Below, piece by piece: positions 46,000 through 57,649 of a DNA stretch of 64,000 nt. Under the pieces are notes generated by a model. That model was not told the DNA's origin. It made no database searches and saw nothing but the letters and a program-made list of their open reading frames with translations. Source of the stretch: Sipunculus nudus (taxonomy: Eukaryota > Annelida > Sipuncula > Golfingiida > Sipunculidae); contig CM049319.1 of NCBI GenBank assembly GCA_026874595.1, positions 21,439,601-21,503,600 of the forward strand. Direction: 5' to 3'. The position numbers and the translations under genes are program-made. How positions within the stretch are numbered: the stretch's first letter is position 1; each line of letters begins with the position of its first letter.

Positions 46000-47475
46000 T
46001 TACGCCTCCCACTTCACATTACGCCAACCCCTCCACATTACGCCCACACACTCCATATTACGCCACCAACTTTACATAACGCCACCCACTCCCCATTACG
46101 ACAATAACTCCACATTACGTCACCCACTCTACAATTACGCTACCTACTTCACATTACGTCACCCACTCCACATTACGTCACCGACTCCACATTACGACAC
46201 CCACTCTACAATTACGCCACCTACTTCACATTACGTCACCCACTCTGCATTAGGCCACCTACTTTACATTACGCCACCCACTCTGCATTACGCCACCTAC
46301 TTCACATTACGCCACCCACTCCACATAACGCCACCAACTCATCATTACGCCAGCCACTTCACATTACGCCACCCACTCTGCATTACGCCACCCACTCCTC
46401 ATTACGCCACCCACTCCACATTACGCCACCTACTTTACATTACGCCAACAACTTCACATAACGACAACCACCCCACATAACGCCACCCACTCCACATTAC
46501 GCCCACACACTCCACATTACGCCACCCACTTCACATTACGCCAACCACTCTCCATTACGACACCAACTCCACATTACGTCACCCACTCTACAATTACGAT
46601 ACCTACTTCACATTACGTCACCCACTCCACATTACGTCACCCACTCCACATTTCGACACCCACTCTACAATTACGCAACCTACTTCACATTACGCCACCC
46701 ACTTCACATAACGCAACCTATTCCACTTTACGTCACGAACTCCACATTACGCCACCCACTCTACAAGTACGCCACCTACTTCACATTACGTTACCCATTC
46801 CACTTTACGTCACGAACTCCACATTACGCCACCAACTCTACATTACGCCACCTACTTCACATTAAGCCACCCACTCTACATTACGCGACCTACTTCACAT
46901 TACGCCACTTACTTCACATTACGCCACCCACTCTGCATTACGCCACCCACTCCTCATTACGCCACCCACTCCACATTACGCCAACTACTTCACATTACGC
47001 CAACTACTTCACATAACGACAACTACCCCACATAACGCCACCCACTCCACAATACGCCATCCACTCCACAATATGCCACCTACTCCACATTACGCCTCCC
47101 ACTCTACATTATGCCACCTACTTCACATCACGTTACCCATTCCACTTTACGTCATCCACTCCACATTACGCAACCAACTCTACATTTCGCCACCTACTTC
47201 ACATTAAGCCACCAACTCTACATTACCCCACCCACTTCTCAATACGCCACCCACTACACGTAACGCCACCCACTCCACATTACGCCATCTAATCCACATT
47301 ACGCAACCTACTTCACATTACGCCACACGCTCCACATTACGCCAGCCACTCCTCATTACGCCACCCACTCCTCATTACGCCACCCACTCCACATTACGCC
47401 ACCTACTTCACATTACGCCAACTACTTCACATCCCGACAACCACCCTACATAACGCCAACCACTCCACATTACGC
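46000..47475. repeat. Minisatellite, 19-bp unit, about 75-80 copies
   Basis: The unit is CATTACGCCACCCACTCCA with variants in the last third (CTACTTCA, CACTCTG, CAACTC) and GTC or GAC for GCC. The 19-bp period excludes a coding role, since the frame shifts with each unit. Longer blocks recur: a series with CTACAATTACG appears near 46130-46250 and again near 46590-46690, indicating higher-order duplication of several units. Confidence 0.96.
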
Positions 47476-47619
47476 GTAATTGTAACTGTTGATGGAACTC
47501 TACTTGAGCTTTCATTTACGTTTTGCCATAACAATACAACAATATAGGGCATATGTTCTAATTCTAATCTCCATTTTCACAATAATCGCTTCAACGTAAG
47601 CAAAAGGTCAGAGTGGAAG

Positions 47620-47621
<2 letters not shown>

Positions 47622-47659
<38 letters not shown>
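47622..47659. repeat. (CA)n microsatellite
   Basis: About 19 CA units between the minisatellite and the 3' end of the Reeler gene. Confidence 0.97.
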
Positions 47660-47661
<2 letters not shown>

Positions 47662-47840
47662 GAAAAATACATTTCTTCTGTACAAAGTTTTAATGAACAT
47701 TATCTCACTCTTGAATAAAACGGCTTGAAAAGCGCCACTGAATTAAAGCATAAGCAACTCAATGTGAGTTTTCTATGAACTACATTTATGTAATTTTGCA
47801 AAGAAAAAAGCTATTTAATGCCATTGGTTCAAAACTTCTC

Positions 47841-47846
47841 TTTATT
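47841..47846 (-). terminator. Polyadenylation signal of the Reeler gene
   Basis: AATAAA on the minus strand (context CAGAAATAAAGAG), about 135 bases past the stop codon at 47980. Confidence 0.6.
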
Positions 47847-47979
47847 TCTGTACAAACATTTACTCAAAATTTTAAGGTGGAGCCTTCTAGATAAGAAAAT
47901 TGTCACATTTAATACAGTCTCTTTGAGTCTGAACAGTTAAAACATAAACAATTAAATGGCAGCATTTTGTGATAATCAT

Positions 47980-50900
47980 CTATGAAAATATTGCAAGCAT
48001 ACAAGCAGCCAAAGCCAGTCCAATAGAGGAAGTGACGTAACATCCGGCACACGTTTCTTGATAAGAGAGACTCGTCGACCTGACATCAACCCAGAAAGTG
48101 TCTTGGTGCTCCACGAAGGTCCCCCTAAAAATTATGATATAAAATGTGTCTCTGTGCTCTAAAAAGTTCCCTTAAAATTTAAACAAATACTATCCGTCCA
48201 GACAAAAAAAAAACAAACGTGAAAAATTATTGTTGTTTTTACAGTTTCTAGGAAAATTGCTTTGTAAATAATGAAGCTCTATTAACTTATAACTGATCGT
48301 AATCGCCGTCTTTTCTCGTTCCAGGAAACAGCACAACATTCTTGAAGTTTACTGTATTCATGACAGATGAATTAGGGCCACGATGATGTCGATTAAATGG
48401 GACACGTTGAGGTGCAGTTAAAATAATTTACTGTAAACAACTTTTGTGTTTTAGCGCTACCTGGTGTCCATACTTGCTGATTTTTTATCAATTTAGTTTT
48501 GACATGAACTGTACTGGAGCTTGAACTTATATCTCTGTTCAGTGCAGGAATACATAAGGCATTTTAGGTATCTCATTTTAATCCGGACATTGTAAAATTA
48601 CATCACCAACCGGTAAACAGTTAATCCCATTTAAAATCCGTACCTAATTATAGCATTACATAACCACTCGTGAACAGTGGACTATATAGCTATAAAATTC
48701 CTTATGTACGGAATGCGCGATGCGAACAAAACCAAAATTGACCAAATAAATAAGCTAAGATTCGTTATGTATGCGTATCCGGCAAAACAAATCGCTACAT
48801 GAAGGCGTAGGTAACAATGTAGTGTAGAGGAAAATGTAATCCATTCTAGTGTGTTGGAGAAGATTTTTTTTTCACAGCAAATTAGATAAACATGGGCGTT
48901 TTGTTGTGGAGACTTTGTGGAATAAGTAATATTTTGTTAGCGTGGAATGTAAACAGGTGTTTCCTTGAACTTGACATATGTTAATTTTAAAGCTTAACAG
49001 TTGAGACAAGAAATCCTGGCCGTCACACAGTGCCCAAATCATAGATAATATAGAGCTCTATATTGTCTATATATGGCCTAAACAGAAGATATGTTTCGAA
49101 TATAAACTACCTCTTGCGGAAGTGTTGGACCAAATGTGATATGACAGAGCTGCAATACCCAAATATATAGAAGGCCAATTAATATGTTCTTTTTAATCTT
49201 GATAATAAGGAAATTTAGCAATACAAACATGCACAGATAATGCTTATTTTCTGCGGAGAGAAAATTACATCACATGCTGCGAGATGCGTGCCTTTTAAAC
49301 GTTTTGACAGCGGAAGGTGGTGCCATCTTGAGACTGGGGGAGAAACTGATTCATAATTAAACATTCTCAGCATTTAAGAAAGAGTTTAACCCAACCTCTC
49401 ATTTCCTTATGCTAGAACTGTCAAGAAAAGGCGGAACTGTATAAAATACAGCTTTATCTACGATAATAACATGTATTGGAAATAATGCGTCAGTTGGACC
49501 AAAAGCAGACAAGTCTTACCGGAAGTACACCTGTCCTGTGAAGCCGGGTGGCGGCGTCCATTTGACCTTTTTACTAGTATAGTGCTCTTCTGTTGTATGA
49601 GTAACGGCGCTCTGTTAAAAAAATCGAAAGAGAACTGTTAGACAGTACTGGGACATGTTTTGTAACAGTACAAATCTGTAATTTAGAATTGTGCATAGGA
49701 TGAAATCTAATGGAGGTATTATGCCATCATTTACCATGCACCAAGATAGCTTCAAAGTAAGAGGCACATTTTAATAAATCAGGCGCTCTTTACATTTAAA
49801 ATGTGTGTATATTAAATTAGTAGAAAGGAATATTATCAGACCTCAAGTAATTTTTTGTCAGTTTTTGTAAGGACACTGAAATATTAAAAAAAGTATATAA
49901 TACCTAACTAGGAATGTAAGAGTATTACATATTTGGAAAAGTGGGACAAAATAAGTGAAAGAAATAAACATACAATAGCTTTTGCAGTTTCAGTATTAAG
50001 ACACAAAAGCAATATATTTGGGAAATATTTGTACTCTTATAGGGAACACTAGAATATATAAATATATAGTATGTGCATTTTGCAACATTGTATTTGACCT
50101 GATCGTATGAAATGTGTAATAAATAAGTTTGGCCATAAAATTTAATGAAAGACTGGGACATTGGATTGATAACATTATGTCACCGGCGGATTAAGGAGGA
50201 ATAAGGATATACGCTTTATGCCAATATTTCATTTCAAGTCTTGGAAGGGTTCAACAATATTCGTGCCCCATATATTTCGCTGCATTTATGTAATAACATT
50301 CATCCAAACATTCACCTGTCATTGATTTGAAAACTTTATATGCAAATATGCTTGGTTTTGATTTTCAGTAACCCCGTAATATTCTTCCTAGATTGTATAT
50401 TTACGGGACGTCAAGTATTGACTAGCGCATGCAAGCACATTGTTTAGCTGTTTATATTTGTTATAGCAACTATAGAAACTTGTCTGTTCATGATTCAGCT
50501 CTCCGTTCCAAAGCTTATCGCTTATAAGAAGTAACTGACCGCCTGCAGTTTCACATTTGTTGAGCACACTCTCGGTTTTTAGCTAGGATATTAAGATTAT
50601 CAGAAGATATTTAAATTAAGTCTAGTGTAAACATTATACATGTACACAGTGTCATGTTCATTAATGGGACCTTTTCTAATATCTAAAGTCTATTAAACGA
50701 TCCCAACCACCTATCTGACCTTTATAAACTAAAGGTAATCCATTGGAGCATTTATGTAAGAGGCCTGAAAACATGGATATCACCGCACACAGGTTGCTTG
50801 TTTTGTTTACATCAACATATATTTTATATTTTGTGGTGGCCCGCCAAAAATAACTGAAGCACATTCAACAAAGGTATCTGGCAGCAAGTCAGATAAGCCA

Positions 50901-52017
50901 GAGCTTTGCAAATGGCGTTTTGTGACCTTTCTACCTCCTCATATATGCAACCTACCACCTTAGGTTACATGAATTTCCCATATGTTAACATTGCGGTGCT
51001 TACAAACATGTTGTTGATAAACAAGATCATGCATGCGTCAATTATGAGTTTTAAAAATTTCCTTAACTGGGATTACCTAGAGTCCAATTATACACATGCA
51101 GAGTGAGCCATAAATCACATAATTCTCTCAAAAGGTTGGCGAGTAGCGGGCTTTAATGTATTTATGCTTGTTAAAACTGGCCCATCTCTAGAGATTAATG
51201 AACGTACCTTCTTTTTGTTTCCGCAAACAACGAACTTCATGTTGTAGTCGAGTGAGGAGAAAGTTCCGATGGGGTCTTCGGGCGTGTTACATGACACACA
51301 GCGGGCCTGGAGAAACCATCCCTCGAAAAACGTGACATTGACATTGCCGTTCAATTTCATTTCCACTGTAATTTAAGTGTGATCAAAATATGTATCTGAA
51401 AACATCGGAATAAGCAGCAAATAATGGACCGCTTCATGTAAAGTACTGCCCGTCAGTTATATCATCTGATATTTCTAAACCTCATAAAGATCCACAAGTT
51501 CAATGTTGGTGACAGGTGTAGAAAAGACTTTCAATAAATCCAGAAGATTGCGAAACGTTAGCCTCCTCTTTTATGGTCATCTCAACCAATGGAGACTATT
51601 TGCAGAGGGGATAGTTATTGCTCGAGCTGCTAAGATAATTAAGATAATTAAGATAATTAAGGGAGGACAGAACCCAGAGAATGTCAATTAAGAAAAAAAT
51701 TCTATAGATGAACGTATTTGTAGGCGATATTAGTTATGTGGACCGTCTAAGATAATGGTCATGGCATTTGTAAAACTGCATTGGTCGTAGGACTGTATGT
51801 GGCTTAAGTAAGGTTTTACGAGGCTTGGGTCATACAAGGCAATCGCGAGGCGAGACCAAGTAAAACGTTATAGTGTTTTATTTTAATACACCAACCCATA
51901 ACCGAGACCCCAACTTGGTCTAGCTTTCGCTTAACTGCATTTACGTATACATGCATATATACTCTGCTTTTATGTACCGAGCACTTTGATCCTGGAATGC
52001 CAGCCGAACCCTTTCAG

Positions 52018-52069
<52 letters not shown>

Positions 52070-52227
52070 ACGAAGATATATTGCTCAGGGGAAAACACTG
52101 GGCCGATTCAGGTTTCGAACCCCCATGTTGGTGGCGCACAAATCCGGCTTACCAACCGCTTCACTAGAAAAGCAAGCTTCACTATAGTGAGACAGTTCTG
52201 TCCGCTTTGATGTCACCCCGTAACTAA

Positions 52228-52276
<49 letters not shown>

Positions 52277-53413
52277 AATATATATATATATATATACGAA
52301 TGAAAAGGAAAGAATAACTAAAAAAAACTAGCATCGCCTGCATGGAAAATTCCTATAATATCAAATATAGTGTTTATGAGAGGGAAACGTGTATTTCGGG
52401 GCCTCAAACAGGAGTATATTTGAATGACTAGTCAATTTACCTAAGTATTTGGTTTATGAATAAAAAAGAACTCGCTTGTAGTACTTTGCCACAGCGGTGT
52501 TTGAAACCGTCGTCTGATCTTAACCATTCATTGAAGACCTTTGCTGGCAGGTGACACATTGTACTGGCTGGTTCAAATTGACTTTGGGAGAACACGAGCT
52601 TATCACCACTGATCACGCTTATCAAACGATAAGTAAAATGAAAAACACTGCCGAGTGTATTTTACATATTTTTAGATAAAATAATATTTTCGAAATCTGT
52701 AAGACGATATTTTTTAGCTGAAATACATTAATGTTATCGTAAAATGGAATGTCTCTAGTCTCCCGGTAAGCCTTGAATTCCTATTTGGAAACTGTTATGC
52801 AAATGACTTGCGTCACTGCTAGGCCGTAATGTAAGTGGATTAAAACGTATATAACAAAGGAAAATGCATGTGGGACAATTTACACAAATACGACCGAATT
52901 AATATTGCTTACGGCGTCCTACTGAAAATGACATGTTATCAAATGTCTCAAATTAAGGCGTAATGTAGACCGCACACACGTGTTTGTATTCACTCCCGTG
53001 ATCTTTTTGGTGCAAAAAAGGACAAGATAATGCCAGTAATGCTCCCGTTCTAATAATTCTGTGGCCTGTGTCATTGGTCTGCTATCAGCACTTGACTAGA
53101 CATATTAAAATATTATTTTCATTAGAATATATCGGCTCTGGTTGAGTTTTGACCATTGTGAATATTTATATGATCATGTGAACTTATGAATAATAATCTG
53201 ACCCTGTGACTGACCTGTGATACTTCTCCCTGAACAGTAGCTTTCTCCGACCTGTATGATGTACGGCGCCGTCGTGTTTTGTTCGTAAGCTTCGTGCCCA
53301 GAGGGATACATGCTTTTGCATGCACTGGCGGGAGCGCCATTGTGGTAACCCTCGGAGAGCCTCACGATAGCAAAGGCAACCAAAACAATTACAACGTGCC
53401 GGTATCCCATCAT
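47980..53413 (-). CDS. Reeler (reelin N-terminal) domain protein, secreted or membrane-anchored, 197 aa, four exons
   Basis: Exons are 53413-53215, 51365-51208, 49611-49520 and 48124-47980. Donors are GTCAGT, GTACGT and GTAAGA; acceptors are TTACAG, TAACAG and TTTTAG. The total is 594 nt with the frame kept at every junction (phases 1, 0, 2). The protein opens MMGYRHVVIVLVAFAIVRLS, a signal peptide. The Reeler domain then has YHNGAPASACKSMYPSGHEA near residue 22, FFEGWFLQARCV near 79, DPIGTFSS, VVCGN, AVTHTT, VKWTPPPGFTGQVYFRGTFV and the end DTFWVDVRS; these are the family's hallmark strings in order. A hydrophobic C-terminus (SSIGLALAACMLAIFS) runs to the stop and could be a GPI signal or membrane anchor. 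Relatives include insect immune-induced Reeler proteins and the N-terminus of ferric-chelate-reductase-like proteins. The ligand here is unknown; an innate-immunity role is only suggested by family. Confidence 0.93.
48097..48185. repeat. Short imperfect tandem duplication at the exon 4 acceptor of the Reeler gene
   Basis: GTGTCTTGGTGCTCCACGAA and the following TCCCCCTAAAAATT (48098-48134) are repeated imperfectly as GTGTCTCTGTGCTCTAAAAA and TTCCCTTAAAATTT (48147-48182). The second copy creates a weaker alternative TTTAAG/GGGAAC acceptor-like site in the intron. Confidence 0.5.
51628..51661. repeat. Short (AAGATAATT)n tandem repeat
   Basis: Three to four units of AAGATAATT in intron 1 of the Reeler gene. 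Confidence 0.8.
52020..52064. repeat. (AT)n microsatellite
   Basis: Directly left of the small tRNA-like element in Reeler intron 1. Another (AT)n tract lies on its other side at about 52231-52297. Confidence 0.95.
52067..52224 (-). mobile_element. Small tRNA-like element with GTTACG/CGTAAC ends, copy 1
   Basis: 158 bp, in intron 1 of the Reeler gene and in reverse orientation to copy 2 (55094-55248). On the minus strand: GTTACGGGGTGACATC, then an A-box-like TAGTGAAGCGGTTGG region and a B-box-like GGTTCGAAAC. Both outer flanks are (AT)n. Confidence 0.75.
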
Positions 53414-53465
53414 GCAACTGTAAAAGACTGTAAAAGACATATAAAAGACTGTAAAAGACATGTAC
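53414..53465 (-). repeat. Repeated TCTTTTACAG units before the Reeler start codon
   Basis: On the minus strand GTCTTTTACAG occurs three times and GTCTTTTATATG once, the last ending TTTTACAG four bases before the ATG. Each looks like a splice acceptor, so the first coding exon may be joined to an upstream 5' UTR exon through one of several acceptors. Confidence 0.5.
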
Positions 53466-54063
53466 ATATGATATTTCATGTGTGTCATTTTGTCCATTGT
53501 TCTATGCAAATTTGTTGATTATGTCTGTATTTGAAATGCCGCGTACACCTTCTTTGTCCGTATATACAGGCTCACATATTTATGTGTTTGTTTTTATAAT
53601 ATGCGCCAAGCTGCGGTTGTCCCATGCTTCTTTTCTTGAAACCTTGCCATTCAAAACAGCAGTTACACGGAAAGAGCTCTGCGACGACTGTAATATAGGC
53701 CCATAACCGCTGCGACAGGAGCGTATATTTATTTCGTCATACCATATTTTCATGTACTTACCAGGTTTAAAAGGCGTTGACCCTTCCACCATGCGAATCC
53801 TATCACTTAGTCTTATAGTTTATTTGTCCGTTACATTTACAAGGAATATCATATTATTCAATAAAAAGATGACAGTTTAATTTCTACTTTGCTTTAGTAA
53901 ATTTCACTTGGAAAAAACCCAGCATAACAAGCTCCTTTTTATCAAGCAAATCAAATCATCATCTTCTCTGCGCAAATCGTACATGAAAGATAACGCCTCT
54001 TTTGTTAAGAGATTTTTCGATGAAGAAATGATCATATCCCCACAATGGTTTGTGGGGTTCATA

Positions 54064-54240
54064 ATACCCTTTTCACACGGTAGAAGCAAACCGTTTTCTA
54101 GCCATTTTGAAAGCGTTTTAGAGCGTTCACGCGACAATCCACAGCATTTCAAACCGTTTTGGCAAAGCGTTTTGGATCAGGCTCAGGAGGTGTATTCAAA
54201 CCGTTTTTAAAGTGAACCGTTTTATTCACTTCAGGGGTAT
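54064..54240. mobile_element. Possible short MITE rich in AAACCGTTTT
   Basis: The ends ATACCCTTTTCACACGG (left) and, inverted, ATACCCCTGAAGTGAA (right) are similar. AAACCGTTTT and AAGCGTTTT occur five times inside. The forward 100-codon frame at 53908-54210 overlaps it and is not called. Confidence 0.4.
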
Positions 54241-55093
54241 AAGCAGAAGAAAAATTATGCCTATTATATCCAACTATCAGTTCAGTTTTGCTTTATACAA
54301 AAGTTCCCAAGCAAAACCATCCCATTACATATTTTTTGGCCAAGTCAGTCAGGGCATCTCCTAATTGACTTGCTGTGGCCGAGACGATGCACACAATATG
54401 TTTATTTTGATCGTGCCTGATCCAATCGTTGGATTAAGCAAATGATTTCAGGTCAATATTTTGGCAGATACAAACTTCTTTTAAGGGAAGAAGTTTTTTT
54501 TTATTATTTTATAATTATTGGTAATTGGGTCCCTTTAACTGTACTTATTGTGACATATAGATTTGCACCAGACGGAGTGATATTTCAGGGACCGCGTTAG
54601 GACGAGTATTGGTCTTAGGAGAGAGTGTTTATTAGCCGGATAAGGAAAGAGAAGTTCTGAAGGCTTTGTATTTGTGAAGTAAGAGTCAGTTAACGGCGAA
54701 AAGCCTAAGAACGGTTAATGAACTGTATTGTGAGATAAGAGCCAGTCTACCGTGGTGAAAGCCAATTTGGCGACCTGATAAAAATAGACCTGTTTTGTTG
54801 TACCCCTAAACTTAGAGTGAATTTCCTGGATTTCTGCGTGAATATTCCCGGGAAATATATGTCCGCTGCGTATGTGGTGTCACACTGAGCAAAGCTTGGT
54901 AAATGTAGTGTTATCGTTTTTGTAATATTCTCTTAGTAGTTCGCACGTATACATAATATATGACAGAGTTTTTTTGTATTGAATACGAGATGAACTTAAA
55001 CTGGCCCAACATCACAGAGATACAATATTAAAATATGTCCGATCAGAATTGTTTTAAGCAAATTACATGCATATTATTCTTTTTATATAAGGT
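54241..55093. other. Unexplained stretch
   Basis: No gene or repeat recognised. Confidence 0.4.
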
Positions 55094-55248
55094 GTTACGG
55101 GGTGACATAAAAGGGGACCAAACTGTCTCGCTAGTGGAGCATTCTTTTCTAGCGAAGCGGTTGGAACGTCGGACATGTGCGCCACCGACATGGGTTCGAA
55201 TCCCTGATCGTCCCAAAATTTTCCCCCTGAGCAATTTGTCTTCGTAAC
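55094..55248 (+). mobile_element. Small tRNA-like element with GTTACG/CGTAAC ends, copy 2
   Basis: 155 bp starting GTTACGGGGTGACATAAAAG and ending TTGTCTTCGTAAC. Inside are an A-box-like TAGCGAAGCGGTTGG (55150-55164) and a perfect B box GGTTCGAATCC (55192-55202). Copy 1 is at 52067-52224 in the opposite orientation. With one more base on each side the ends read TG...CA, so a very short LTR carrying a tRNA-like promoter is an alternative to a SINE. Confidence 0.75.
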
Positions 55249-56090
55249 AAAGGAATCAATGAAATAAGATACATTTGGTATAAGAAGTTTTACATGCAAC
55301 GGAAAAAATGCTTTTTATGGATTGTGACAAACTTTGAATTTGAAAGAATCCTAGCGGAAAGGGTACTCAAAACTTGGTGCAATGCGCATGCTATGGATAA
55401 TTCTGTAAAAATAAGGCGGATTTTTTTTTCGTGCAGAAACAAAAGATTTACAACCAGATGTACACGCTTTGCCAATAAACATTTAACACGTACGTTTCTG
55501 GCTGAGGGACGTACCTGCGCCTTAGTGGTGTATCTCCAAGTGGACGCACTCTGTGCTTCGAATTTCATTTGCATGTGTTAATAGCCCTTAATACTGGGGA
55601 ATAAAAACGATTTGGGTTGAAAAAATAACATTTTCAATTTAAGTGTAAATTAATCGTCATTTTACTGATATCGAGTAATTGTTTCTCCAGAAATCATTAC
55701 AATTCAACAACCCGGATGTTTAAGTTGACAAGTGTTCCGTGCGCTCCATTTGATGGCGTATATAAGGTTCTGACCTGTTTTCTTGAACTGTGGTAATTAC
55801 TAAGACCTAGCTACAAGATATTAGATGCAGGCCATGTTGTCGTGAAGTATAGGTATTTAACCACGATCAAAAAGAGATGTGTCCAATAGAGAGGTGCTCC
55901 AGATTATTTAGTCCCGGGCAGCGTATGGGAAATAACTGGAGCGTATATCGCGGCACCTGAGCGTGTACACGATGTACAATAACGCACTTTATGAGCGGCA
56001 ATCGTGTGTAAGGGAAAATTATATAACAGTATACAGTTTTACGGTATGTCTCTTTCTTTCGCGTTGTGCGATAGACTTAACAGAGATAAA
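55249..56090. other. Unexplained stretch
   Basis: Two overlapping frames of about 95 codons on opposite strands (55290-55581) have no recognisable family and mirror each other. Nothing else is seen. Confidence 0.4.
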
Positions 56091-56094
56091 TGTT

Positions 56095-56096
<2 letters not shown>

Positions 56097-56155
<59 letters not shown>

Positions 56156-56223
56156 TTGCGTCATTTACTTATTATATATATAATAATAATATATAATATA
56201 TATTATATATATATATATATATA
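56097..56223. repeat. (AT)n, (GA)n and (TA)n compound microsatellite
   Basis: (AT)n at 56097-56124, (GA)n at 56125-56153, and another AT-rich repeat at about 56172-56223. Confidence 0.95.
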
Positions 56224-56853
56224 AAGTCAGGTGTGTATGCACCTTCGGGCAAGGAAGCGCTCATTTGAGTTTGGATTTAGTCATACAAAGATATGGATAA
56301 GGGATGTTATTTGTCTTATTTTGAATTTAGTTTGTTAAAAAGGATTACAATACCTGTCTCTAACAGTTAATGGCCACTTGTTCCGTTAACTGGTTAAGGA
56401 TATTGAATATTGGTACAAAAACTGTGTAAAACAATAACTTCTACTCGAAACGAATCTCTTTTGTTGGGGCACTGTCGGAAGGCCGGGACTTCTGACTCAA
56501 CTGTCAAACTTCAAAATAAAAAATTGTTACATTTCAAGGAAACACCTTCTGTTTACATTTCACTTATGCATACTTACAAAATATTCTCATATTTTTTTAT
56601 GAATTCCTTAACACGAAAAAAAGACCTCATGGTTATGTTATTTTCCTTGAAACCATTTTTAGTCAACGAATTTGAATGTAGTTTATCGCCCTGTTCACTA
56701 CATTTATATCTCCGCTGCTTGTGTATTTAGAAGCCCCGGTGCATTGTGCGGGTCAGATTTGACTCCAACAATCCCTAAACAGCAGAGTCGTACACTTGTG
56801 AGTCCGCGTCTGCGCAGTGTGTATTTTACCCACATGTAAAAAAAAGGCACGGC

Positions 56854-57645
56854 ACACTAAAAAACTGATTGGTTAAATATGTCACCAATTTAATTGGTTA
56901 AGCCAATTTTAGTTGTTTTTACCAAGATATTGTTTATCTTAACCAACGCATTGTTAAGATACTAACCCAATCAGTTAGTTGTTCTGATCAATTTTTATTA
57001 GTTAACAGAATTTAACTACTGTGTGTAGGTTTAACCAATATATTGGTCATTTGATAACCAAAATATTTGTTACCTTAGCACCCATATATGACCAATTTGG
57101 TTGGTTGAGATGATATTGGTTGATTTTACCAACATATTGGTTAATTTTTACCGACTGATTGGTCAAGCACTGACCAAACCGACTGGTCAGTTTTAACATC
57201 AGACACAAAAGTGTTCCAAATCAGTTGCAAGTGATGCTATATTTACTGGCTGAGGGCCAAAACGTCTAACTTCTATGCGAGGGGTCACAGGTTTGATTCC
57301 AAAATATGGCGCAAGGTGTGTTTCCCCTTGAAACCTACACCAAAGCAACCCAAAACTGAAGAATGACTTATATTTATCTGATTTAACCAAATTGATTTGG
57401 TTGACCTCAACCAAAGTACATTGGTTGAGAATAATCAAATTATTTTTGTCAAACTGACCAATTTTGTTGGTTAAAATAATCAGCTGACCAATAAATTGAT
57501 TGATTTAACCTATACCTGTTATTTGATGGCAACCAAAAAAAATTGGTCGTTCTAAATAATAAATTGTTAGGACATATTTTGACCACTTAAATTGGTTGGA
57601 TTCAACCAATTTTTTGGTTGATTCAACTAAGCTGTTTTTTAGTGT
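56854..57645. mobile_element. CACTA-type MITE with AACCAAT/ATTGGTT subterminal repeats
   Basis: The left end ACACTAAAAAACTGATTGGT and the inverted right end ACACTAAAAAACAGCTTAGT are terminal inverted repeats starting with CACTA. Some twenty copies of TTGGTT or AACCAA, many as palindromes, fill 56865-57190 and 57385-57630. No transposase frame is present. The target duplication is unclear (bases outside do not match). Confidence 0.7.
57225..57365 (+). mobile_element. tRNA-derived SINE fragment nested in the CACTA-type MITE
   Basis: CTGGCTGAGGGCCAAAACGT resembles a degraded A box, and GTCACAGGTTTGATTCCAAA contains a B box with one change. The tail GTGTGTTTCCCCTTGAAACC follows. It divides the two palindrome-rich halves of the MITE. 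Confidence 0.5.
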
Positions 57646-57649
57646 ACCT

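Noticed and set aside
46000-47475. CRISPR-like array of short repeats
   Set aside because: Units are directly adjacent with a 19-bp period and no unique spacers, and the context is a eukaryotic nuclear genome. It is a minisatellite.
49041-49066. Palindrome GATAATATAGAGCTCTATAT as a regulatory site
   Set aside because: A short AT-rich palindrome in an intron; expected by chance in such sequence.
52437-52625. Minus-strand frame of 62 codons in Reeler intron 1, considered as an extra exon
   Set aside because: The Reeler domain is continuous from 53215 to 51365 in phase and needs no exon here; the frame has no Reeler similarity.
53904-54210. Opposite-strand frames of 82 and 100 codons
   Set aside because: They cover an AAACCGTTTT-rich inverted-repeat segment and mirror each other; there is no recognisable domain.
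55290-55581. Opposite-strand frames of about 95 codons
   Set aside because: Complementary shadows over the same bases without known homology or splice context.
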